Shown here: piece after piece, positions 35,916 to 50,300 of the stretch | Numbering within the stretch: the stretch's first letter is position 1 | Layout: every line of letters starts with the position of its first letter | NCBI GenBank assembly: GCA_013398055.1 | Contig: VZRS01009482.1 | Span: 155,229-219,228, forward strand | Length of the DNA: 64,000 bases | Source of the DNA: Ifrita kowaldi | Taxonomy: Eukaryota; Chordata; Aves; Passeriformes; Cinclosomatidae | Direction: 5' to 3' | The notes under the pieces: generated by a model | The model's database searches: none | Seen by the model: the letters and a program-made list of their open reading frames with translations, nothing else | What the model was told of the DNA's origin: nothing | Position numbers and translations under genes: made by a program

Positions 35916-38900
35916 TAGTCAAATGGGCAGTATGGAGAGACTTCTGCTGCTTCTGTACTGAGAAATCACAGAGTGGTGGGGAGGTCATGCGGGTCATGTA
36001 ATCAAGCATCGTGCTCATAGTGGGAAGATGCTGATGCTAGGTCAGGCCCATGATGTTTTTTTCTAGCCAAGATTTGAAAATCTCCCAGGAGAGATTGAGC
36101 CTACTTATTTTCAGCCCACTCACAGGCTGTTTGTCTGTCACTTACTAACTTTATTTCCAAATGATAGTGTTGTGGGAAACACTACCAAAAGAAGCAGTCT
36201 AAACACTGGAATACTTTATATCCAGAAGGACCAAATTCATTCACACAAACATCCTGAAGTACAGTTTTTCATTACTGTTGTTTAAAACCGTTGTGTTGTC
36301 TACTAGCAATGTCTGGACAGCCTTGTCAGTGCTTCTGTTTTACACAGGAAAATTTCAGGGTTTTCCCCATCCAGCCAGTGTTACAGACTGTAATACAGAT
36401 ATGAAGTTTGAGGCTTTGAACCTTGCTGGCACTCCATTTGAATGGGAAGGGTTGTGTGTAGAAGAAAGAATGAATGCTGGGGGATGTTTTACTGTGATAT
36501 TCTTACTCGTTACATTCAGCTTTTGTAATTTTTACGGTTAGGGAGTTACTCAGGTTACTCTTGGTCTAAGCATGCTTTTAGGTTGTGCAAATAGAAATGT
36601 TCTGCTTTTGTACACTCCCAGTAGGTCAGAAGTCGGGGTAGTTCTAAAAAGTATCTAGTCTCCTTCCCAAATCCTTGGGGTGCAGTTTCACAATTGCCCT
36701 GAGCTGAACTAAGTCTGTGTTGCTTCAAGAAGGAAAGGGCCCATTCTCTCCTTTGGGCTGCTGTCAGTGCTTATGTGGTTAGTTGGATCAGAAGGCTGAT
36801 CTCCAGGGAAAAAAAATAGCTATGTCTCCACTTCACAGATGAAGCAGGTTCAGCAAAGGGGAGCAGAGTGATTTCTTGCAAGTTCCACAATCAATCAGTG
36901 GCAGAACTGGAAGCAGGGGCTCCAAGTTGTGGCTTTTCTTGTTCTCTTAAAAGTGGGGTTATGTGACTCTTTTTTTTTCATTCTAAGAGACAAATTTTGG
37001 ACTCATTCACTCAGTGCAATCCTACAGGTTAAATATAGATTGAAACTGGTGAAACCTGAGATTGGAATCTACTTATATGTCTTTCTTTGTTTATCACGTG
37101 TTTCTCATCAGCACGTGCTTTCACATCAGAGCTATTGCTTCTGGGAGTAGAATAAGTTGGAGCAATTTTGTGCAGCATGTTTCTTTGGTAGCTTCTTTGC
37201 CACAATAAATCATTATGCTTAATTTTTAATTTGCAATGTTAATTTTTACCCTGCTCAGTTTATACTTACCTGTAAATGAGGAAAAAAAGAATCACAGGTA
37301 GAGCAGAGGAATAAATGGCAGATGGGTTCACCGTAGTTTTTGGCAGTTAGGGATCACAGGAGTATCTAGAGCCTGTTGCTGGGGATGTTTGTTTTAATGT
37401 TGCCAATTCATCACTTTTGTGTTGGGTATTTTTGGCTATTCGTCTCACAGATAGCCGTAAAGAGTTATTGTGAAGGGTGCATCCTAGCCAGCCTCCTAGA
37501 TCCCTTATTCCTAAACAGAGAAGAGGGATTTGTTTTAATGAAAGAGTTCTCTGTTCCTGGTTTCTGCAAAGGGAATTCTGAAGGACTGTTTGCTCTGGTG
37601 CCCTGAACAGCTCCTTCTGTTGTCTGGGCTGCTCTCCAGTGCTTATTCTAATTCATAATGGAAAATAATGCTGCAAATGAGATGGTTGTTGAAAGAATAA
37701 AGAGAAAAAGGCTCACCCTCTGTCTTCACTGAAAGACTTTCACTGGGCATCTTGTGTGCATGAGCAAGTTTCACCATCCCATCATCTTTCAGAATAGACT
37801 CCTATGGAAGGTACTGACGACCATCCAGACACATGGCCATACTCCTTGTGCATTAGGAGAATTATCTGGGACATGAACAACCATGATAGACATTAGTTCT
37901 TTAAAAGGTGGTTTCAGGAAGGACACAATTGCGTATCACTTTTTTAAAGTCAAATTAATCAGTCATGGTTATAATTCTGTTTCTTTATGATTTTTTTTCC
38001 CTCCCCAAGACATCTCTATGACAAACAGCAGATGAAATTCATCTGGTAGCTGGGAAGGAGGGCTGGGAGAGAATTCTTTCCTAAGGTATTTGTAATATTC
38101 TCAAAGAAAACAGAAAAGGAGGAGGAGCTGCTAAGGGAAGCCTATAAGATATGTGTCAGGGCTGAGGAAGCAGACTCAACAGGTTGTAAACTCCCAACAC
38201 AGATGTAGTAATTGTTAGGTTCTCTCTGAAAGAATTTCATGTTGATATTTTAAGAGTGTTAGAGCTTTGGTTTATTTCCCTAAGGACTTATGTCGGTTTC
38301 TGTCTAGGCTCAGTATCTACATTTTCCTTTGCCTCTGGAATTTGAGTGGGAGAGCTCAGTTCGCAGTTACATTGCGTTCGTTTCCATGGCCTCTTACTCT
38401 GATGTGCACAAAAGAGAAGAGGTTGTTATTTCGTTCTTTTGTTTTGTTCTCTTTTTCTGTACTGCTCACCTACTTTTTAATTTCATTGTAAGTTATTCTT
38501 TGGTGTCTTTGTTCTTTATTCTAGTATAGGGAATCAGTTACCTTAAGTAGCAGCATCTGATTTGGCAAGTTGAACATTGAAATGATTGATCAAGTACTCT
38601 TTTAAAACATGTTACAGTTGCATTCTTACTACATCATGGGGGTAAGGTATTCCTAGTGAGGCCTGTCAAATTGAAAATTTCTTCCTCGTTACTGTATTTC
38701 AGTATAAAGTACAGTATAATGTGCAGTTTGCACAGCTGTACTTCAGATTCTGATCCTGTCATTTGTGAAAGATTGCTTTTGTGATTTTGCTGCAAGATTT
38801 CTCTTTTCAGAAGTGGTATTTTGCTCAGTGCAGGCATCACCATTTGAATGTAAGCCATGTTTACATACTGAGTTTGTCCTAGTTTTGGCCATCTGTGACA

Positions 38901-39570
38901 AATCACAGGCTCAGATGAGCTAGTATTAGCCCTTAGTGTAGACAAGGATGAGCTGCTTTTTTATCTGTTGCAGCTGCTTCAGCTTCAAGAAGAGAACTAA
39001 GATTCAGTGATACAAAGTCATGTTGCCTGTTCCCTTGGAGGCTACAATCAAGGCAGGTCACCAGCAGGTCTCTTCATGCCATAGGAGGGTCCCTTGCTAC
39101 AGAGGACTGAAGTTAGACCATGCACCCCTATATGTGGAAAGTATTCATGGGAGTATGGTCTTTGTAAGTATGCATAGCTGCATCTTAATCTGGGGAGCAT
39201 TGTTACAAGAGGCTTGTCATCTGAGTGTGGTGGAGTTTGCCATCTCCTGAGGCTTGAGGCAAAGGTTGACTTCTAATTAAAGAGAAGGTCCAAATCTAAT
39301 CAGGGTGTTCCAACCACAGGCAATAATTACTTTGTTAAGTCTCTCTTTTGATCTACAGCATAATACCTGGTTGAAGCAAAAGAAGTACCTCAGTGATGTC
39401 ACGTTTTTATTAGGCAATACTTTTGATTGGAATAAATGCTTAGTAAAAAGAAACAGCTTTAGTTTTGCTATTATAATTCTTCTATTTTGTGTCATTGAAC
39501 CTCTGCTTCCCCATCCCCTCACACACCAGTATCTGGTATCTAGTATTAGAACCTAGAAGGAAGTTGTAGA
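35916..39570 (+). other. Intron 1 of SH3D19, fourth unique stretch
   Basis: AT-rich intronic sequence. Apart from the MIR-like remnant near 36.8 kb, nothing recognisable was seen. Confidence 0.55.
36828..36930 (-). repeat. Possible ancient MIR SINE remnant
   Basis: The sequence 'cacttcacagatgaagcagg' with 'gcagagtgatttcttgcaag', then 'tcagtggcagaactggaagc', follows the order of the reverse-complemented MIR core: cagatgaggaaactgagg, then taagtgacttgcccaagg, then gtggcagagctgggat. Several substitutions separate it from the consensus. MIR copies are old and rare in birds, so this needs a search to confirm. Confidence 0.45.
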
Positions 39571-39857
39571 AGTGCGAGGACTAGAGGAAGTGGACTTAAG
39601 CTGAGACAGGGAAGATTCAGATTAGGTATTATAAAAAAAAATCACTGTTGTGGTGGTCGGGCACTGGAATTGGTTGCCCGAGGAGCTGGTAGAGTCATCA
39701 TCCCTGGAGGTGGTCAAGAGACATCTGGATCTTGTGCTGGGTGATAGAGTTTAATGGTTTAGTGGTTCAGGGGTTACAATGGTAGTGCTGGGTTGACAGT
39801 TGAACTTGATGATCTTAGAGGTCTCTTCCAACCTTGATGATTTTATGGTTCTATGAA
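39571..39857 (+). repeat. CR1 LINE 3'-end fragment
   Basis: Sense-oriented CR1 tail. It starts at 'gcgaggactagaggaagtgg', the CR1 'cgaggactaggggaaatgg' block. It then has 'gggcactggaattggttgcc' and 'ttgatgatcttagaggtctc', and terminates in 'ttctatgaat'. It is on the same strand as the host gene. Confidence 0.9.
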
Positions 39858-40297
39858 TACAGTATTAGTTCAAACAATCCTGATATCATTTTGTGGTTGG
39901 ACCAGGTCAGGAACTTTCTTTCCTCTCCCAAAAGCACAGTTTCTTTGGGCAACTGTTTTTAAAACTATTGTGTTGTTTCATTGCCTTGTTTCCATGGCCA
40001 CTTTGAAAATAATGGGTCCATGAATAGCTAAAAGCATGTAGTGCTTCTGACAGGTGAAGGTTGGACAACTAGGAAGAAAGAGAACAGTATCATGGGACAA
40101 GTACATTAATGACAGCTGCAGAAGAGGCTTTCTCACCACACCTTACTGGTGTATAGGACAAAAGATTATTTGCTTTACTGTTCAATCTATGTTCTTCCTT
40201 CTAAGGCTGTTGACAAGGAAATGAGTTTCTGCTAAATGAACTTTTTACAGTGTGAACTAGAAATGCTTTCTGTTAATAACAGCATTTATTTTTTCCA

Positions 40298-40865
40298 TCA
40301 AAGACAGATCTGAAATGATAACACAGTTCTGTGGTGCAACTTGAAGCCATTTCCTCTTATCCTTTTGCTTGTTATTTGGCAGAAGAGGCAGACCCTCACC
40401 TTGATACAACCTATTTTCATGTGGTTGTAGAGGGCAATAAGGTCTCTCATGAGCCTCTTTTTTTCCAGGCTAAACACCCCCAGCTCCCTCAGCTGCTTGT
40501 CACAAGACTTGTGTTCCAGACCCTTCACCAGTTTCGTTGCCCTTCTCTTGACACTCTCCAGCACCTCAGTGTCCGTAGTGAGGGGCCCAAAACTAAACAC
40601 AGGATTTGAGGTGTGGCCTTACCAGTGCCATGTACAGGGGACAATCGCTGCCCTGGTCCTGCTGGCCACACTGTTTCTAGTACAAGCCAGGATGCCATTG
40701 GCCTTTTTGGCCACCTGGACGTGTGCTGGCTCATGTTCAGACACTATCAACCAGCATCCCCAGGCCCTTTTCCACGAGGCAGTTTTCCAATCACTCTTCC
40801 CTCAGCCTGTAGCAATGCCTGGGGTTGTTTTGACCCAGGTGAAGGACTCTGCTCAAGCAGTGCTA
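40298..40865 (-). mobile_element. CR1 LINE fragment A of a same-strand pair
   Basis: A minus-strand CR1 with a readable reverse transcriptase C-terminal remnant (for example VLESVKRRATKLVKGLEH and LRELGVFSLEKKRL). The 3' tail is missing at the left end. The right end corresponds to an upstream part of the reverse transcriptase. The frame is broken. A second CR1 starts directly to its right. Confidence 0.9.
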
Positions 40866-41355
40866 TCCTAGAGCACATTGCATGGATTGTGTCCAGATGA
40901 TTCTTGAGTATCTCCAGCGAGGGAGACTCCGCAACTTCTCTGGATAATTTGGCACAGTCACCTGCACAGTAAAAAAGTTCTTTTTCATGTTCAGGTGGAA
41001 CTTCCTGTGCATCATTTTCTGCCCCTTCCCTCCTGACCTATTGCTTGGCACCACTGAGCAGAGTCTGGCTCCGTCCTCTTGTCACCCTCCCCTCAGACAC
41101 CTACTGACATTGATGAGGTCCCCTCTCGGTTTTCTTGAGGCTGAACAGGCCCAACTCTCTCAGCCTGTTATTTTAAGGGAAATGCTACAGTCATATAATC
41201 TTCGTTGTCCTCCTCTGGACCTGCTCCTGGAGCTCCATGTCTCTCTTGTGCTGAGGAGCCCAGGACTGGACACAGCACTCCAGCTGTGGCTGTACCAGGG
41301 CTGAGCAGAGTGGCCAGATCACCTCCCTTGCCCTGCTGGCAGTGCTCTCTGAGAG
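40866..41355 (-). mobile_element. CR1 LINE fragment B of a same-strand pair
   Basis: A second minus-strand CR1 segment that begins again near the CR1 3' end (ctccagcgagggagactccg, ggtggaacttcctgtgcatc). It runs through the reverse transcriptase remnant (REVIWPLCSALVQPQLECC, APQHKRDMELQEQVQRR). Restarting at a 3'-proximal block shows that this is a separate insertion and not a continuation of fragment A. Confidence 0.9.
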
Positions 41356-44300
41356 AAGTGATACTTTGTATTTATTAGCCAACAGTGGGTTTTTATTAGT
41401 TTTCATTTTAATTCATATACAGTTTTAGCCCCTACAGTGTGTTGTGGCAAGCAGTGCCAAAGCTTAACCTTGCATTGCATGTTGAAAAGTCTCTTTGGCT
41501 CTTTTGAGCTTGGTGTCTGCTAGTTTTATATAATGTTTTCTACGTTCTGTAGTGTAAGAGTCTGAGTTGTCATTCCCTATAGCTTTGCTGCTTCTTGAGA
41601 AAGTTAAAATGGTGTTGTTCTGCTTTTAAATAGATCATGTCAATCAATTAGGTAGTCTTAAAGAAAAGGTCACTATTACTTTTGGAGGCCCAGAGGCCTG
41701 TCAGCAAGGGGAGAGAAGGTTGACTGATATGAGAAAAAGGATGGGAATGGTTTACTGCCTTTGGAATTAAGGGCATCACTGAGAGGAGATTAGAGAAATT
41801 ACCTGCTTATGTTATCTGAATCCAGGGCCTCTAAGTTTCACTAGAGATTGAAAAAAAGTGCTATTTATTTTCTGTGCCTGTCCTTGTAAAGATTATGGAT
41901 CATGTTCTAGTGGAACTTGAACTCTTAAAAGGTTAGAGGTCAGAGATGAAGTGGTTGTTACAAGAGAAGGGTAACCCCACTGGTCCCTGTTTTTTCTGTT
42001 TCTTTCGGTTGCCGGAATAAGCTGATACTTTGTGGCTCTTTAATTTCCTCTGCCTAATTTACCTGATGACATATGGTGCATTGATTGAACTGCATGGAGG
42101 AGCATGTGATAGAGCTATGTGTTTGAGGGATACTTACAGGCAAAGGAAGGGCATTGATATCTGTGGCTGTGAAATATTTTAGAGAGGTATTTCTTATGGC
42201 TGTTGCTCTGACAAGGTCCAGTTCAATCTGTTCTACAAGGTGTTTGTTTCTGAAGCTAAATTTAGTTGAGTGGCAAAAAGTGATGATAGTGATTATTTCT
42301 TCCAAGTAGTAATCATCCATTAGAGACTGCAGTATTTACTGACTTGCCATATAATTTGAGGTCCATGGTGTTGTAAGACAGCCAGGATATATGATTGAGG
42401 GTGGAGGGAGTTCTTTTTGTCTTATAGTATGTTTGCATGGTGACTTGCTGAAAGATGAGATCTCTGCAGAAATGTCCCCGGAGGTTAAAGGCCTTCTCTC
42501 GGTTGCTGAGGTAGGTATTTTGTTCTTACAGCAAATTCAGTGCTGTTCCTGCCTATCATGATTTTGCAGTGGGATAGATGCAGGTTTTGTAGGCATCAGA
42601 ATGATCTAAAAAATTTCTTTGGCTCTGTTGGTTGATGCTTTTGTTTCACTCTTGGAAAACAATTTGAGTATGTGTGAACTTGAATGCTTTTCCCCAGCTT
42701 GGGATAGCAAAGGTGTTAACTTTACCTATACACTATACCTTACCAACATTCTTGTAGAATCAGAATTAAAAGACTTGAAAAATAATCTTTGATGCATATT
42801 TTTTTAGAATAGTTGACCTTAATCTCGGAGTTGCTGGATCACTGTGAATGTATAAAAAGGACTGAAGTTTAAGATCATGTTTAAACTCAGAGGTAAACAT
42901 TGCAGACCTACAGATACGTGAATGTATGGTTTGTTGTTGCATAGTGCAAATTTCTGGTGAATCATTTTCTGTATTTTGTAACCAAAAGCTCTGTCAATAT
43001 CTGTGGCATAGAAGAAAAGGAAGCATTTCAATAAGGGCAAGGGAAAAGTGTTCAGGAAAACATGCCATTTCTCTGACTGCGCTGCATGCAGGGCACCTTC
43101 TGGAAAGACAGGTCCAATGAAGGGTGTGGTTATGAGATTTTATTTGACTATTTCTGTGCACTGTGCATTCTGTAAGGGCCACTGTTACAAGTTCATGGAT
43201 CTCACATAGTGTAGGGTGTAACTGGGTGAGTCAGCAGTACATTGCAACAAGATGTGATCGTGCATGAAGATAGTTTTGCTTTTGTGAGATTTTCATGTAA
43301 GAGGGTTCAAAATTAGTGTTTCTGCTGCTTGTTAAATGATTTATTTTGTTTATAATTACAAATGGCCTGTTTGAAGCCAGTGTGTTTCTTTGTATGGATG
43401 ACCTTGTAGTATTCCTAAACACATCTTTTGGCAGTTGGTTCACATTTGTGTTGTAGGAGGGGTTTTGGGTTTTTTGTTTCTCATTTTTAAGTGCTGAGTT
43501 AAAGCTTCACTATGTTTGCTGCATATGTATTAATATTTCTGTCTTGTAGGCTGTCCCTTCACAACAAATACCTTTGCTCTCAACACACATCTGTTAAGAA
43601 AACAATGAGGAAATTCCCTTTGTTTCCTCACTCAGCTAAAGGTTAAACTCCAGCACATTTCATGCTGCTTATTTGACTCGGCTGGCCTATGAAGAAGTTG
43701 AATTCAGCTGGAGGAGCACAGAAATCCTATGGCATGGGACTTGTCAAATACCTTAGCATTGGCAATTGTCATACTTTGAAATTCTCAAAGGCGCTCTAGT
43801 GATTTTTTCGCACTCAGGTCACTCCAGTACTGAGCACTTCTCGTAATCCCAGTTCTGTGGATTAGGTTGAGCTTTACGTTTTAGATCCCAAACATCTATC
43901 TTTTGTATTACAGTGCTGGAATAGGGCTGCTAATCTTTGACTAGGCAGGATCCAGATACTGTTTCTACTGCTGAGTGTAGAACCTATTTGGTAGTGTTCC
44001 TGGGCAGTGAGACTCAATAATTCACCTGTGGGAGGCCTTAGTTGCCTCAAGATTCCCCAGGAACTTCTTCCTTACACTCTAGTTTCCTCTCAAAGGATGC
44101 ACAGTAATTGAAGCAAATGGGCATATGTTTTACAGATTATTTTTACAGAGGAAACAAACATATCTAGGCAAAATAAGAAACACCTATACCTTGTTCCCTT
44201 GGTCTGATTACTATTGTGATGTCTTTGAAGTCTGTATGCTTGCAAGCACCTGAGCTTTCTCCACTGGATTTCTCACCTCCAGCATATGCATCATCTGGGT

Positions 44301-47300
44301 GCTGCTGAGTTCTTGCCCTTGCAGTCAACACCCTTTTGTTCCTGCTTGTTCTTCTCTGGAGCAATGCTCTTTTGTGTTTCTATTCTGAAGCTTCTCTATT
44401 TTCAGAAGTCCAGCTGAAATATACCCATCTTTTATTTTCTTTGGGTGATTTCCCCACCCATTCCCTGTTGTTTTCCCTTTGCTGATCTGCAGATAACTGA
44501 TTTAGTAGGGATTTAAGACACTCACTGCTATAAAAGAAGTGTTATCTATTTTGTTATAGTCATTATTAATGTTTCTAGCCAGATGAGAACATACCATTTT
44601 TTCCCTTTATGAAACTTTAAAGATAATCTTACCACTATACTCATATGTTCTATGAAATATAGAAACTATTTGAAGAAAATCTAATATTCATACTTTATAA
44701 TAGTTAAAGCCCTGTAAAGATATCTTGAATCCTGTGGATCCAGATTTACTGGTTTTCTTTATGCCTTTGTCCTGCTCATCCTTCATGATTAAACCAGATT
44801 TTGTTCATCTGTGATGTCAATTACAAAGGTTGTGGAGCTCATTTGGCCACCAGGTTATATTTGATGTACGGAGATGTATGAAGCAAGCAGAATGTCCTGT
44901 CAGTGGCTAGAGAAGGCTTTGATTTACTGACTGAAATGCAACTGCAAATAGTTGAATCAAAAAACCATTCTTCAGAAATAGGCTTTGTTTTGTACTCTTT
45001 AACTGTAAAAGTAGGGCACTGTCATCTTTCCCCATGTGCAAATGCAGAAACTCTATAGACTTTAATGGTAAAGTATTTCCATCAGCAGAAGCTGTACTTT
45101 ACAGCTAAATTGTTCTGTTTGAAAGCGCTGGTTCTTCCCATCTGTTTTTTAACTGTTACTTTTGTGTCTGAATATAATGCTGGCTGGGCCCAAATATCCT
45201 GTCCTTATCACTATAACAGTACAGTGATACTTTAATTTACATTTACAGTGCTAGGTTGCTATTACTGAAATTATAGGTGTTTTCTACTCCTAGAATTATT
45301 TACCGCCAAGATTAAATTGCCATTAAACATAAATACTATTTACTGATTTTAATCAAAACATACTAGCATATCATAACAGTGAGTGTGGTATGTTGATGGA
45401 TGGCATACTAGGGAGTCTTTTTAGCTGTTACAGGAGGGCCGAAGTCTTCTTGTGGCATACATTTTATTGGGAGCTGAAATCAGTCAATAGACATTGAAGA
45501 CTTGAGAATGACTTCAATCATGCTCTAAGGATTTGCCTTTCTGGAATAGCTGTGTTTATACAGTCATCTTGGGGTTAGGGGCAGTTCAGCTCAGGTTGTT
45601 GACTGAAAGAAAATGCTGTAGGAAGTCTAGCTAGAATGTCTGTAGCTCAGGATCAGGAAAGAGTTAGTTCAGAGTGCACACGAGTCAAGTGACTCAGATT
45701 CACAAAAAATGTGGGAGGTGTTTCAGCTTCAAGGTCTAAGCTGGACATTATTAAATGTGGAAGCTTTTGTAACCTCATGACTTGTAGGCTGCTGTGAGAA
45801 TTGAAGTGTGAAATGTTATCATCTGCTGCCATGATTTGCTTTGACTTCCTGCCTGTGTTCTGCCTTAAAATTGAAGGTTTGGTTGCTAAAATACGATCCC
45901 AAAGTATGACAGTGACAAGCACATGAATATGTAATAAGTGGTTGAAGAAACAGCTAGAGAGCAATTCCTGAAAGGATTTTCGTATGCTGATCAACGTGAG
46001 CTGTTTTAATTAGTGGAGCAGCTGGATTTTAGCTGCTGCTGAACTACATCCTCACTTGTCCAGACAGTGGGAAGTCGCGGTTGTGGCATTCATTAAGTGA
46101 TGCAGAAGTAGACATCCTCAGCATATTGATGAGGATTGAATTGTCACTGGACTTAATTACTGGTTCAGGATTTCTTGCTTTTGGAGCTGGACCCAAGAAA
46201 GAAGTAAAGTTGTGTGGGGATAGGTCTTAATTTCTAGATGACCTGATCTATACTATTGAGCATGTGATTTCTTAGGTGATGAGATCTTTTTTAGCCTCCT
46301 ATCCCCGCAGGGCCAGGACAATACCCCCTGATCTAGCAGAGAACATGCAAGTGTTCATTTTACAGAAAGACTCTGGGGACAGGCTGCTGCCAACTGTATT
46401 TTTTCTGGTGCTTGTCTGATCTCCTAGTGAGCCAATATGGATGACCAGCACTAACAGGAAAAGAAAAGAAAAAAGAGTGGATCAGCTGATACTGAAGGAT
46501 GAGAAGAACAGCTGATGTGAGGTATAGCCAGCATTTGGTGATTTACTGTCAGATTAGTGGCTGAGTCATGGACTTAAGGTTTGTTTTCGTGAGTGGAGGC
46601 TGAGCTGCTTACCCCAAGGACTGCTGCTGGCCTCCCTGTCTGTCCGCTCCCATTGCTTCTCTGGTGCCATCCTGGTGCTTGTGTGGCTCTGCAGCCAGCT
46701 GGAGCAGTTGGCCTGTCTGGCTGAAAATTAATCAGGATATTTGGGATGGAATTCTTTGTTGTTAACAAAATCACATGGCTGATCCAGCAGACTGGTGACC
46801 ATGCTAGCACCAACACAAGAGAGCTGGTGGCAATGGTGGGTGTGAGGAAGGCGGGAGTACTGGCTGTGCAGTGTCTGCTTCTCTGACACTGATGGGGAAA
46901 GTGACACCTGGATCCCACGTGCCATGTCAGCTAATTTACATTATCACCTGGAGGACTGGGGCTCCTCAGCAGTGCAGGCATTGAAGAGGCTGACCACTCT
47001 GGGTGCATTTTCTGTGTAAATTCACTTCCACAGGATTAATACAATTCTGTCTACTGCACCCACATCATGAATTTGGGATAGTTGTGAATCTTCTGTTTTA
47101 GCTTTAGGAGCTTTTTCGTAGAACGAGTAAGTCTGTCTTTGGCCTGCAGGTGGTGGTAAATCCGATCTTTTGCACCACCCCTAATTTAGCTATAAAATTA
47201 TTAACGTCTTTCTGTAATTCAGTCTGCAGTGAAATAATTTAGGTGACATTTAAAACATTTAGTGCTTGGAATAATGCGTTTTAATAAGTTTTTAGAATGT

Positions 47301-50300
47301 TGCACTGTAGTACACTGGCTGTTATAAAGAAGGCATGATTTCTAAAGTAACTGAGAGGAATATATGAAGCTTTTTATTAAACTAGTGTTTTGCCTTACAG
47401 TAATTTCAGCATGAGCTGTTTTTAAATTCTTGGCTCACATTCCAAGAAGTCACAAGACAATAAAAATAGCAACATTTTAATTCTTTTTACTCTGTGTGTG
47501 AATATAAGGCAGGATCAATAACCATCACAATTAGACATACATTTAACTTTTACACAGGTATATAAACCTAAGGACTGATACTTTATGAAAAGCTTTATAT
47601 AACTTGACATAAAGGATAAGTTTTGAGACCTTGGAATAGATGCTTCAGAATATTAATTTTTTAGAACAAGTGATCATTCTTTTTCATTATTTTTGTTGGT
47701 TCTTTTTTCCCTCTGGGCTTTTATGTATGTCTGTAGTGATATGTGAAAGAAGTGCAATCAGTTTTCCTGTAGAATATTCATTGTTATGTCAGTTTAGATA
47801 AATAAACTAAAGGTCCTGGTTCTGATAAAGGGAACAGGCAATGTGGAGGGCTGCTCAATTCCTGCTGAGAATTTCATGCAAGCCAATAGGAGGGTGTAGA
47901 AATAGATGAAGAAGAGATGCTGAGACAGGCTAGTAGCTTGGGATATCTTTTGTATCCCAAGCGGTATCAACCTGTAGAGCAGAAGACTGTAGATAGCGGT
48001 GGGAGACCGTCCCTACATGGCTATGGGTAGGCTCACAGGCAGGAGGGGGACTGCCACAAGGTAGTCCTGCCTCTGATCTCCAGAGGCAGGTAAAATCCAT
48101 CAATCCTCTGCCTGTTTGCACTCAGCAGCCAAGCTGTCTCACCATCAGCTGGCTTGTGGGAACGTGTCTGTGAGGTGCACCCCCCGGGCTGGAGGCTCTG
48201 CTGCTCCTGAACTAGCTAAAGGACCAAGTGGGTGAAAAGATAGCCCAGAACCTCCAGGCCTCTTGGTTTAGGTAGCTGTCCTGCTCTGGGCAGACACAAC
48301 TCCCTGCCTGCTCGTTCAGAGATAGCTGTGTGATTTGAGCTTTATTCCACTTAAACAGCACCTTCCCTCCTCTGCTCTGTGGGGACTGTCGAGGTGAGTG
48401 ACGCTCACACAGTCGCTGTGTTGGGTCAGGAGTCACCCTGCAGGAGCAGCCTTTTGAGAAACCTGGTAGCTAGACTGAAGTTGTGTTTGAAGAGAGACAG
48501 TGCTCAGTCAAGGAAGTGTCAAAGCAGAGCCCCTAATGAGGGAGAAACCATGATTTATTCACAGCAAGTGCACTTATTCCACTGAACAGTTTACAGCTCT
48601 TTGCCTGGTCTACCTTGTGGCAGTTTTATTTCCCTAGTGCATAGATCTGGAATATGCTTTTGAAGCGTTATCCTCAAGTATTTATATTTAGAAAATCTAT
48701 CCTTGAGACCCAGAGTAGAGCCTGCCAGAAAGAGTGAGTAGGTGTTTAACAACTTCAAACACACCACTCCAGGTTCTTTATCTTTCAGAAATGGTGACCC
48801 ATGGGACCCTTTTCATATTGCTGCCGACTTGAAGTACCCAACTGCTTTCAGCATAGCAGGCACAGCAACTTACAGATCCCCTCTGAACTTATTGAGTGGG
48901 TTTTTCTGGGTGCAAAGAGGACCAGACAGAAGTGGGTTTTGAGGGGCTGGTAAGGGAAGCTCATCAAAGCTGTTGCCTTAGCTGGAAATGAAACAAAGTT
49001 TGTGCTTTAAATTAACAGTTAGCAAGGTCTAGGATAAGTGTGCAGATGTCAGAGGAGTTGCTCTGGTTGTCCACTCCTGCATGCTAAATTGGGGGGGGAT
49101 GGGTGAATAGTTTGCATCTTTACTTGTTCCATATTAGGTATGACTGTGGTGTTGTTGCTAATGTTTATAAGATTCTTTAATACTTTGGAACTTCCTGCTG
49201 TCTGCACTGTTTTCTTCCAGCAGTATGAGTTTGGACTTTGGTTGTGTACATTGCAGGGCAGCACAGGAGCTGCTGTCTCCCATCCCCACAGCTACTTAGT
49301 GTCACACTGTCCCCTCGGGTGTTCTCATGTAACTGTGGGGGGAGTTGCATTTTGGATGGATTAATTTTTCCTTGGCATGTGCATTTGTGAGGATTTTCTC
49401 TGCCTTCTGCTTCATTGCTGTGCCTTATGAACAGGAGGAGGAGGTGGGAAAGAGGCAAGGACTATGCAGTACAGTAATTGCTGCAGCTCCTACCTCATCA
49501 AATAGGAGAATTAAATTTGATTTGGTTATGTTAATTATTTGGATGGCTTGAGAAAAAACATGTCATTAACTGTGGAGCAGAGGAGGTTATTAGTAACCTT
49601 ATCACTTCTCTCCTTGCAAGACAGAATAAGAGACCAGAAATTGCTTCCTATGGAGGAGGGAGGGGTAGGCTCAGCATAAGGTATTGGTAAAATCACCAGC
49701 TGTCCCAAGAACAGCATCTTATTTAGGTTACTGGGGTTTAGTAAAGAATAAAGTTATGAAGTTTGCAGTTCATTTACAGGGCTTCGTGGGGAAAAAAAAA
49801 TACTGTGTCCACTCTCATTTCCATGTTTTTAAAGGGTTTAAATAATTGTAAGCCAGATGTGAATCAAACTCTTCTGGGGGTAGGAAATGTAGTGCTTTGC
49901 CGAAAGGTTGTTGATAAGTGACCTGTTAATGGAAAGTGGAAAAGAAAAACTGTCTTCTAATAGCTTGTTTTGCCTGTAAGCTCATAAATTTTCTGATAGA
50001 GCCATGTTATCCTGGGTTCTAGATTACAGATAGTTGCATATGTGAGCTGCCTCGCTGCCCTTGATAAATCCATACTTCAACTTCACTAGGATGGTTTCAT
50101 GAGAGGTTTTACTTTTTGTTCTTTGCATTTTGATTTTAAAAATGTTTTCTATATGTCCTTTTGGTTCTCATACCATATGGAAAGCTTGAACTTGTGTTTA
50201 CATGATGACTCCTATGATTTCTAGCCAAAAATACTTGCTTTTACATGAAAGTGCTTATCAGATTCTGAGGCAAATTGCAATGGGTCAAAGGGCTTTTGCC

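Noticed and set aside
35226..36018. Several overlapping open frames on both strands
   Set aside because: They fall within the CR1 insertion (its antisense and broken reverse transcriptase frames) and are not host genes.
46574..46925. Overlapping minus-strand open frames in a GC-richer patch
   Set aside because: No domain, no conserved motif and no splice pattern compatible with the gene. Not a recognised repeat either.
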